The notes beneath the pieces were generated by a model. It had not been told where the DNA came from and made no database searches. It saw only the letters and a list, made by a program, of their open reading frames with translations. Below are positions 39,426 through 45,623 of a DNA stretch of 45,623 bases, piece by piece; within the stretch, counting starts at the first letter, position 1; the number at the start of each line of letters is the position of its first letter. This stretch comes from Candidatus Sysuiplasma jiujiangense. GTDB taxonomy: Archaea; Thermoplasmatota; Thermoplasmata; Sysuiplasmatales; Sysuiplasmataceae. Position numbers and translations under genes: made by a program. The stretch lies in NCBI GenBank assembly GCA_019721075.1, contig JAHEAD010000016.1, positions 1-45,623 of the forward strand. The letters run 5' to 3'.

Positions 39426-40565
39426 TCAGGCAAAACGGGAAAGAACCCTTTCAAATCTTGAGAGCATCTCCGTATTTTCGTCCGGACTCCTTATGGTCAG
39501 CCTGAGGCAATTTCCATAATCGGGGTCTGAGATGCGCTTGAAATAAACACCGTCAGATTCAAGTGCGTCCGCGATCATATCGCGCCCGGGGCCAACTTCG
39601 GCCAGCACGAAGTTGGCGTCGCTGTCAAATGTGGCGATCCCCAGCGCCCGCAGCCGTTCCCTTACTCTTGTCCTTTCCCGGCCCACAAGCTCTCTTATCT
39701 TCTTTACGTACGGCTGGTCCTTTACAGCCTCGGCTGCAAGTTTCTGTGAAACGGTTGAAACATTGAACGGATTTTTCACTTTTCGCATCTGACCGGCAAT
39801 TTCAGGGACCGAGATACTGTAGCCAATCCTGAAATTGGTCAGACCATAGATCTTGGAAAATGTCCTTACCACCACAAGATTTGGGAAATTTTGTATGTGA
39901 GGAACAAGCGTCACGCCCGCGTATTCTGAATACGCCTCATCCACAACCATAATACCCCGGAAAGAGGCGAGCAGCTCGAGTATACGTTCAACCGGGAATA
40001 GCGTCCCTACAGGGTTATTAGGGTTCGATATAACATACAATTTCGAGCCGGCATCGGCGGGAAACGGAATCACCGGCGGCTTTCCCAGCCTCTGATGCAC
40101 CGCTTTCGCGGAACTGATCAGTGCAAAGTGATCATACATGAAATATGAGGGTGTAGGAATACACACAACATCCCCGGGATTTACGAATACCCGGAAAATC
40201 ATGTCTATTATTTCATCTGCACCTGCACCCACGACAACGCACTCTTCCGCAACATTTTCATTGGCAGCAATCAGTTTCCGCAGCTCGGATGCATTTTGAT
40301 CCGGATAATATCCTGATTCAGCGTCGCCGCCTATTATGTCAACTACCCTGGAATCCATGATTTTACGGACTGCCGGCGAAGGACCAAACGGGCTTGTGTT
40401 GTCGTTGAACTTTAGCTTCCCGCTGCCGCGGGGATAAAAATAGGTCTCTTCCTCTGCCCTGATCACGCTGTCTCGTGCCAGTTTCCTTATTCTTGTCTGG
40501 ATGTCTATGTATTTCACCCTGGAAATGTGGTTCTGCCTGATACTGCCGCCATGCAGGAGCTTCAC
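39426..40565 (-). CDS. Histidinol-phosphate aminotransferase-like PLP enzyme
   Basis: 379 residues, class I/II aminotransferase of the HisC group: FNDNTSPFGPSPAVRKIM, GAGADEIIDMIFRVF, SNPNNPVGTLFP, DEAYSEYAG, and RTFSKIYGLTNFRIGY, whose Lys (about residue 237) forms the PLP Schiff base. It transfers an amino group in the cytoplasm; histidinol phosphate or an aromatic amino acid is likely. No other his genes are nearby. The start is GTG 40565 or GTG 40517; the latter yields a more typical N-terminus. It lies 17 nt after the agmatinase-family gene, so the two are probably one operon. Confidence 0.88.
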   Translation of the reverse strand: MKLLHGGSIRQNHISRVKYIDIQTRIRKLARDSVIRAEEETYFYPRGSGKLKFNDNTSPFGPSPAVRKIMDSRVVDIIGGDAESGYYPDQNASELRKLIAANENVAEECVVVGAGADEIIDMIFRVFVNPGDVVCIPTPSYFMYDHFALISSAKAVHQRLGKPPVIPFPADAGSKLYVISNPNNPVGTLFPVERILELLASFRGIMVVDEAYSEYAGVTLVPHIQNFPNLVVVRTFSKIYGLTNFRIGYSISVPEIAGQMRKVKNPFNVSTVSQKLAAEAVKDQPYVKKIRELVGRERTRVRERLRALGIATFDSDANFVLAEVGPGRDMIADALESDGVYFKRISDPDYGNCLRLTIRSPDENTEMLSRFERVLSRFA

Positions 40566-40574
40566 TGGGGGTAC

Positions 40575-40591
40575 CGGAGGTTTTACCTCCG
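40575..40591 (-). promoter_or_regulatory. Short hairpin spanning the stop of the agmatinase-family gene
   Basis: CGGAGGTAAAACCTCCG on the minus strand, a 7-bp stem with a 3-nt loop containing the TAA stop of the ureohydrolase gene. It sits 10 nt before the aminotransferase start and contains an SD-like GGAGG, so it may tune reinitiation. Confidence 0.45.
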
Positions 40592-41524
40592 CGCCGGCTT
40601 TGTCTTCTTTTCAAGTCTTGCAGACTGCAGGCTCATCATTTCATATATCAGATTGGCCGCAGTCATGGCAGTCAGTTCACTGACATCATACGGCGGCGAG
40701 ACCTCGACTACGTCGAAACCGGCGATATCGATGTCCATTCTGCGCAGAAATTCCAGTATTTCAAAACCGCCGAAACCTCCGATTTCCGGCGTTCCCGTCC
40801 CCGGCGCTGTTCCCGGATCGACAACGTCAATGTCAATCGAAACATACGTTTTTCCTTTGAGGGAATTTATACGCCTCAGCACCCTGTCGGGCGAGTACTT
40901 GACCTCCCGGATATTAAAACTGGAAATACCGAGTTTATCAGGCTGTTCCAGATCTTCGTGAGAGAAAAGGGAACCCCTGATCCCAACCTGAATTATATCC
41001 TTGAGAAGATTTTCCTCTGCGGCCCTTCTGAGCCAGGTGCCATGCGTGTACTTTTTACCCCAGTAAGAATCCCAGAAGTCATAGTGCGAATCAAAATGAA
41101 CAAGGTTTACCCTGCCGTATTCACCATGCATTGATCGAAGGACCGGAAGAGTTATCGAGTGGTCTCCTCCCCCTATGTAGGGAATGGTCTTTTTACCCGC
41201 TATGATTCCGGATATCTCTTTCTGGACCACCTCCATTGTATCGGAGATGTAACCGGGAATAATGTCTATGTCCCCATAGTCTGCCGCATTCAGCGTGTCA
41301 AATGGATACGTGCCGACAAAGGGGTTATACGGCCTCAGAAGTCTGGACCCCTGGCGTATCGCGGAGGGGCCGAACCTCGCACCGGTCCTGTAGGTTGTTC
41401 CGTCATCAAACGGTATGCCGACAAACAATGCCTTAATGTCATCCAGATCGCGTGTGACTGGCAGCCTTGCGAATGTGGACACCTGCGTGAATCTCGGGGA
41501 TTTCAATGCATCTATCTGTCTCAT
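40583..41524 (-). CDS. Agmatinase/arginase-family ureohydrolase
   Basis: 313 residues. The binuclear Mn ligands are present: GGGDHS, HFDSHYDFWD (a Ser replaces Ala of the common DAHxD) and SIDIDVVDPGTAPGTGTPE. The sequence releases urea from agmatine, arginine, guanidinobutyrate or a similar guanidino compound. The family split is not decided here; agmatinase is the usual archaeal assignment. The ATG at 41524 lies 26 nt after a TATA box (leaderless). It precedes a HisC-like aminotransferase. Confidence 0.9.
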   Translation of the reverse strand: MRQIDALKSPRFTQVSTFARLPVTRDLDDIKALFVGIPFDDGTTYRTGARFGPSAIRQGSRLLRPYNPFVGTYPFDTLNAADYGDIDIIPGYISDTMEVVQKEISGIIAGKKTIPYIGGGDHSITLPVLRSMHGEYGRVNLVHFDSHYDFWDSYWGKKYTHGTWLRRAAEENLLKDIIQVGIRGSLFSHEDLEQPDKLGISSFNIREVKYSPDRVLRRINSLKGKTYVSIDIDVVDPGTAPGTGTPEIGGFGGFEILEFLRRMDIDIAGFDVVEVSPPYDVSELTAMTAANLIYEMMSLQSARLEKKTKPARR

Positions 41525-41544
41525 GACAATGGGATGCCGCAGTT

Positions 41545-41554
41545 GATATTAAAG
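41545..41554 (-). promoter_or_regulatory. TATA box for the agmatinase-family operon
   Basis: CTTTAATATC on the minus strand, centred 26 nt before the ATG at 41524. Confidence 0.58.
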
Positions 41555-41667
41555 AATTCTGTGATTCATGTTCTGGTTATCGGAGCATTTTATAACGTCA
41601 CAAGGACAGCAACACTTCCGGTGCAGCACTTGTATTATCAGCCTGTGTACGGCTATTCCGCATTGCA

Positions 41668-42618
41668 TCAGCCGCTTGTAAAAATGTACGATTTAACCTT
41701 GTTGTCCGTCAGTTTTACAAGCAACCCCTGAAGAGTGCCGGAATAATATACGCTGCCCGGATTGAAAACCCATGTCCTGCCTATCCTTTCGGCCCCCTTT
41801 GATTCGTGTATGTGACCGTGAAGCCCCATCAGAGGCTGGTAGCGTTCAATCGCCTCGCGTATGGATGTCGAGCCGACATGTTCCGTCAGCACGTTGCCGG
41901 AAACTGTAACCGGCCGTAAATTATCGTCAAGTTTCGCGGCGACATCCAGCGATGTTCCATACGGAGGGGCATGGAAGTTCAATATTGCATGATCGAGGTC
42001 GGTCATGCTGTCCATCAGCGACATCACCTTTTTATGAAGTTCTTCCTCAGGAAGGTCTCCCGGAAGTTTCCAGGGTGTCATGTTGACAAAGCTCAGACCG
42101 GCGATATTATATCCGTCAACCTGCACCACCTTTTCTTCTGGAACGAACAGGTTGCCCTTCTCGTGCGACTGCAGTGTCTTAAGCAGATCCGGCGGATCGT
42201 CGTTTCCGATGTTTGCTATTATCGGGCGTTCCCTCTCACGCTCCCTCATAAGATCAAGCCATTCCTCCAGTCTTTCCACCATAAGTCTGTTGAACACTGC
42301 GGACATTCTGGCAGGATCGGCGGTAAGTTCCATCCAGTCACTTTCAGCAGTGACATACGGGTAGCTTCCCCTGTCAGAGATTTCCTTCTTCAGTTTTTCC
42401 AGTTCCACTCCGCCGTTTATACTGATGTTTTTGTCACCGTTGAAATAGAAGTAACCCGCGCTTGACTCAAATATGGGAACGATGGACTTCCCGCCTATGT
42501 CTTCTCCGAGCACCAGTATATCCGCATTGTAAATCTTTCCTGCATTCAAAAATTTTCTGAAGCAGACGTTGGAACCATGTATGTCGGTCACGTAAAAAAC
42601 AGTTGTCTCCTTCTTCAT
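41668..42618 (-). CDS. Calcineurin-like metallophosphoesterase
   Basis: 316 residues. Metal motifs are VTDIHGS (DxH), VLGEDIGG (a GD variant), IGNDDPP (GNDD in place of GNHD), NFHAPP and GLHGHIHES (GHxH). The two variant positions place it in an archaeal subgroup rather than the classical phosphatases. The substrate is unknown; cyclic nucleotides, nucleotides or phosphoproteins are all possible. Its start is 12 nt after the nucleotidyltransferase-like gene, so they form one operon. The 143 nt upstream of the agmatinase-family gene show nothing else. Confidence 0.88.
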   Translation of the reverse strand: MKKETTVFYVTDIHGSNVCFRKFLNAGKIYNADILVLGEDIGGKSIVPIFESSAGYFYFNGDKNISINGGVELEKLKKEISDRGSYPYVTAESDWMELTADPARMSAVFNRLMVERLEEWLDLMRERERERPIIANIGNDDPPDLLKTLQSHEKGNLFVPEEKVVQVDGYNIAGLSFVNMTPWKLPGDLPEEELHKKVMSLMDSMTDLDHAILNFHAPPYGTSLDVAAKLDDNLRPVTVSGNVLTEHVGSTSIREAIERYQPLMGLHGHIHESKGAERIGRTWVFNPGSVYYSGTLQGLLVKLTDNKVKSYIFTSG

Positions 42619-42630
42619 GCCACCACTTCC

Positions 42631-43455
42631 TCAAATCTCGTCTACTTCCCTGTACCAGATCTTTCTGGTTCCCTTCCTCGATCTTTTCTCCCAGTTCTTC
42701 GTCTTCGGAAATTCAGAAACGCTGCTGAGCAGCACATCGGTTTTGCGCATCACTTCGTCATGAATGTCTGCGTCAATAACCCTTTCCGACAGCAACAGGG
42801 CGGAAAGATCCTTCACTTTCGCGAGATTGCTGATTGCATCGAAATAGAAGCCCCAGTCATCTGACAGCAGTGACGAGACGTAATTCAGGTTTATTGCATC
42901 GGGTTCGTCTGTTGTGGAGAAATTATGGCATAATTGAAGTATCATCAGATCCAGAAGATCTTTTCTTGTTATGTTGTGGACCTGCAGTTTGCTCAGCAGT
43001 ATATCTGTCGGTAGCAGTGTAACTGATTTTGTGCAAAGCCTGTTCCTGCTCCTGTCCGATATAATTACATCATGACTGAAGCACAATGCATCGTAGAAGA
43101 CATCGACATGAAATCCATGTTCCCTGTTTATGAACATGTTTCGTGAACCTGAGAAGAGGGCATTGACGTACCTGTCGGAATCATAACCCTTTCTAATGAA
43201 AAACTGCTGAACAGCCGTCTCCTGCCCGGAGAGGCCCACAAAGTCAATGTCGCCAAAATCCGGTCCTTCTGCCCCGAGCCTGTTCATCCTGGCGTACAGT
43301 GAAACTGTCCTCTCATCGGGAGCACTCCTTATATAAACAGCGAGTCCGCCGGTCACCCTGATTGTGATACCTTCAGCCTCCGCAGCCTTTACTATATCGG
43401 AAGCGGCATCCGCAAGCTCCTGATTGGAAAGTCTGACTGTTTTGTGTACCGGCAT
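42631..43455 (-). CDS. Nucleotidyltransferase-fold protein
   Basis: 274 residues. The N-terminal part has VTGGLAVYIRS (GG loop), DFGDIDFVG (the DxD metal motif) and HVDVFYDAL (third acidic residue), the pattern of the Pol-beta nucleotidyltransferase superfamily. The C-terminal part (about 150-274) is helical (LLPTDILLSKLQVHNITRKDLLDL). This layout resembles AbiEii-type and MNT-like enzymes, but no partner antitoxin is adjacent. It could nucleotidylate a small molecule or a tRNA or protein. The ATG at 43455 lies about 20 nt after a TATA box and is the first gene of a pair with the phosphoesterase. Confidence 0.75.
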   Translation of the reverse strand: MPVHKTVRLSNQELADAASDIVKAAEAEGITIRVTGGLAVYIRSAPDERTVSLYARMNRLGAEGPDFGDIDFVGLSGQETAVQQFFIRKGYDSDRYVNALFSGSRNMFINREHGFHVDVFYDALCFSHDVIISDRSRNRLCTKSVTLLPTDILLSKLQVHNITRKDLLDLMILQLCHNFSTTDEPDAINLNYVSSLLSDDWGFYFDAISNLAKVKDLSALLLSERVIDADIHDEVMRKTDVLLSSVSEFPKTKNWEKRSRKGTRKIWYREVDEI

Positions 43456-43470
43456 GTTCTGTACGCTACC

Positions 43471-43480
43471 GTTTAAATTA
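43471..43480 (-). promoter_or_regulatory. TATA box for the nucleotidyltransferase-phosphoesterase pair
   Basis: TAATTTAAAC on the minus strand, centred about 21 nt before the ATG at 43455. This spacing suggests an essentially leaderless mRNA. Confidence 0.52.
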
Positions 43481-43553
43481 GATGTCAGGCTGGGCGGCCT
43501 GCACTTTACTTTAGATCAGGATGTGATTAATAGTTTTTGCATCCGAAGCGGCG

Positions 43554-45152
43554 TCAATCAGGGGGCAACGGCTTGAATATAGCGCGTATGTCCATGCCGT
43601 GCTTTTTCCTGAAATATGATCTCAGGACAGCGTACCATACAAGGGAGACAACGAAAATGCCCACTATTATGATGTCGGAGATGTCAGACGGAGTGGTTCC
43701 GGCCACCAGGCCGATTGTCGGAAGGAATGAAAGGACTACGGCCGAGACGAGTGTAACAATTGTTGCAATAAGCCCGATGACTATACCCCTGATGTCCTTG
43801 TTATGGATTCCGTAAAAAGCAGCGGAAACGGATGTAAGGGCAACAGTTATCATCGGCAGTATAAAGAGAAGATAAGTGAGCGGCCCGTAGAAACCTCCTT
43901 CAAATATCTCGTAGACAGGAATCAGAATCATGCTGATAACAGTTACCGCTATTATGCCGGGGTAGGGGGAATGTGACTTTTTCCCGACATTTGACATTCC
44001 GAGCGGAAGCAGTCTGTCTATGGACATTGCAAGCGTGTATCGCGAGAAGATGTAGAGTCCGAGTATGAGCCATGCGATATACCATGCTATCGAGCCCAGA
44101 TCTACCAGTGCGATAAGAACTGCATTGCCGTTCGCAACGACAAGCGGGTATGTGGTCAGTCCAGGAAACAGCGAGGTAAACTTCCAGACAGGGCTGCCCG
44201 TCGAAGCCAGACCGACAGATGCATTCAGGAAGTTAATGCCGACCGCATACACAAATGCCAGGATTATTAGAATCGCAAACACAAACGCAAGGAGATAAGC
44301 TATCCATGTACCTGCCCTGATGGTTCTGGTCGACCTCGTGAATTCGCCGGCAATGTAACTGGGGGATGTTATAAACATGAAATAAAACGCGAAAATAAAC
44401 GGCACAAAAAGAATTGTCTGTGACAGGCTTGAGCCTGAAACGAATCCCTGTTTGGTGCCGGCGCTGAGAACAGTTTGGTAGTAGTGGGCGCCGAAACCGT
44501 TCTTGGTGGCAAGAGAATTGAACGCGCTTTTGAATCCGACCGGGCCGGCAGCAAACAGCAGTGCAATCGTCACTATCAGCCCTATCAGTTCAAGTATCAG
44601 AAAACCCTCGAATATTCTGAATGCTGTTTTCGGCTTGACAAAAATGTAGAGCAGTGCAAGAATTATCACAAGCACTTCGGCCACTGCTATGATGCTTGTA
44701 CGCGTGCTGAGAGCGTTGGCAAGGTTGACCATCGCAGCATTGTTGAGTATAAAACCCGTGGCGGCAAGCGCAGGGACAAGGCTGAGAGTGACAAACCAGA
44801 CAGCCAGAACACCTCCGTATATCGACGCATTAACAAGTCTGGAAACTGACGACACTATCCCCCAGAATGTTCCCATATTTCTCGAGGCGAAGACGTATTC
44901 TCCGCCGGATCTGGGCATCTTGGTCGACATGTAGATGTAAACTGCAGTGACCGGAACGCCGATAACAGCACCCAGAAGAGTTGCATAAAGGAGATTTGTT
45001 CCGGGAAGCAGCCAAAGCACAGCCAGATAAAGGGCAAAGGCCGGACCGGGACCAAGAGATATCAGTGCCATTGAAAATGAGTCAAATGAGCCGAGTTCCT
45101 TTGTAAGGCCGCTGGATTTTCTAACGTATATACCTTTGTCAGAAGTCTCCAT
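43554..45152 (-). CDS. APC-family amino acid/polyamine permease
   Basis: 532 residues with about 12-14 membrane helices. The N-terminal SGLTKELGSFDSFSMALISLGPG, YIYMSTKMPRSGGEYVFASR and SIYGGVLAVWF helices fit the APC superfamily, which imports amino acids or polyamines by proton symport. The substrate is not clear. The ATG at 45152 is chosen; a GTG at 45167 adds five residues. GAAGGGGTG precedes it. An AT-rich CAATTTAATAAG near 45247-45257 may be the promoter, giving a leader of about 70 nt. Confidence 0.92.
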   Translation of the reverse strand: METSDKGIYVRKSSGLTKELGSFDSFSMALISLGPGPAFALYLAVLWLLPGTNLLYATLLGAVIGVPVTAVYIYMSTKMPRSGGEYVFASRNMGTFWGIVSSVSRLVNASIYGGVLAVWFVTLSLVPALAATGFILNNAAMVNLANALSTRTSIIAVAEVLVIILALLYIFVKPKTAFRIFEGFLILELIGLIVTIALLFAAGPVGFKSAFNSLATKNGFGAHYYQTVLSAGTKQGFVSGSSLSQTILFVPFIFAFYFMFITSPSYIAGEFTRSTRTIRAGTWIAYLLAFVFAILIILAFVYAVGINFLNASVGLASTGSPVWKFTSLFPGLTTYPLVVANGNAVLIALVDLGSIAWYIAWLILGLYIFSRYTLAMSIDRLLPLGMSNVGKKSHSPYPGIIAVTVISMILIPVYEIFEGGFYGPLTYLLFILPMITVALTSVSAAFYGIHNKDIRGIVIGLIATIVTLVSAVVLSFLPTIGLVAGTTPSDISDIIIVGIFVVSLVWYAVLRSYFRKKHGMDIRAIFKPLPPD

Positions 45153-45286
45153 CGCCGTATTCAGCACCCCTTCGGTACATTCACCAGAAATACTGCGCTT
45201 ATTGTCGCATCCCCCAAAATACCGGAACGGCTAATCCCGGTCTTCTTATTAAATTGTTTTCATGAGTCCAGTATGCTGTCGAGTAC

Positions 45287-45297
45287 AACAATTATTT
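45287..45297 (+). promoter_or_regulatory. TATA-like element for the transposase
   Basis: CAATTATTTCA, centred 27 nt before the GTG at 45319. It would give a leaderless transcript. Confidence 0.4.
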
Positions 45298-45318
45298 CAC
45301 CCCCCTCACATAACCCCT

Positions 45319-45623
45319 GTGGCCAAACTCAATGAAACACAAATCCGTTTCATCTGCAATCATATCGTCCACAGGAAAGACTGGTCTGTATCACGCATCG
45401 CCATACAGTATGGCGTCACCACGAGGAGGGTGAGGCAGCTGGTTGCACAGTACAGGAGGACAGGCAGCTATCCTGTGCTGAAACATCCTGGCAGGAAGGC
45501 ATCGGCACCGCTCACAGCAGAGGAGAGGGATGCGATAGACACTGTCTGGAACGAAACACGGCTGGGCGCACGCCTCCTGTTCAGGGAGCTGAGGAGGCGC
45601 GGATACCGCATACAGCACCACAA
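45319..45623 (+). mobile_element. N-terminus of an IS481-like integrase-type transposase, cut by the window end
   Basis: The frame is open from a GTG at 45319 to the last base (101 residues). A helix-turn-helix (SVSRIAIQYGVTTRRVRQLV) is followed by YRRTGSYPVLKHPGRKAS and AIDTVWNETRLGARLLFREL, then GYRIQHH. This matches the N-terminal DNA-binding part of integrase-core (DDE) transposases of the IS481 kind seen in Thermoplasmata. The catalytic core is outside the window, so intactness cannot be judged. Terminal repeats were not identified. Confidence 0.75.

Noticed and set aside
42631-43455. Toxin-antitoxin module
   Set aside because: The AbiEii-like resemblance is only fold-level. The adjacent gene is a metallophosphoesterase, not an antitoxin, so the claim is not supported.

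Overview
The window looks like chromosome from an acidophilic archaeon of the Thermoplasmata, related to Thermoplasma, Ferroplasma and Cuniculiplasma. The grounds are: archaeal TATA boxes about 25-30 nt before many start codons, several placed so that transcripts would be leaderless; heavy use of ATA (Ile) and AGG/AGA (Arg) codons; a zinc-dependent glucose dehydrogenase beside a GH15 enzyme; archaeal GatCAB; DUF835, DUF2079 and TrmB-like proteins; and secreted PKD proteins rich in N-glycosylation sequons. This placement is inferred from gene content. No rRNA or other phylogenetic marker is present.

Layout. 1-120 holds the tail of a probable beta-propeller gene. 219-3945 (minus) is a tight operon of glucose dehydrogenase, GH15 trehalase/glucoamylase and a cyclase-family hydrolase. 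3974-5843 (minus) holds two overlapping helical unknowns, an aldo/keto reductase and an unlisted 33-residue membrane protein. 6081-8978 is an orphan peptide-type ABC binding protein. 9209-13178 (plus) is the branched-chain amino acid operon ilvB-ilvN-ilvC, preceded by a possible leader peptide and followed by an SDR lacking its catalytic Tyr/Lys. 13304-16025 has a small zinc protein, a membrane Cas4-like nuclease split into two frames, a saccharopine-dehydrogenase-like protein and an unknown.

16372-20759 encodes a 1349-residue multi-GAF/PAS/DUF835 sensor and a zinc ribbon. 20761-21896 is a pair of membrane proteins on the minus strand. 22117-29971 is a cell-surface block: an Lrp-like regulator, a GT-C-like membrane glycosyltransferase with an internal duplication, a GT2-GtrA lipid-phosphate-sugar synthase, a DUF2079 membrane protein and a secreted PKD protein. 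29994-33596 is an AsnC-family regulator with gatC-gatA-gatB on the minus strand, divergent from tRNA-Asn(GTT). This arrangement places the amidotransferase next to a tRNA it may act on.

33803-39417 contains a TrmB-like regulator, a sugar-nucleotide epimerase, a NifX-like protein, etfB-etfA and a nitrilase-family amidohydrolase. 39426-45152 (minus) contains a HisC-like aminotransferase, an agmatinase-family ureohydrolase, a nucleotidyltransferase/phosphoesterase pair and an APC permease. The right edge cuts through a transposase N-terminus.

No single large novel system stands out. The best leads are the ilv leader with a peptide that appears to overlap an SD-masking hairpin, the AsnC-GatCAB-tRNA-Asn cluster, the frame-split membrane Cas4-like nuclease, the intergenic repeats with mutually exclusive pairing between etfA and the nitrilase gene, and the overlooked 33-residue membrane protein. 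All positions and motifs were read by eye. No database or folding program was used.
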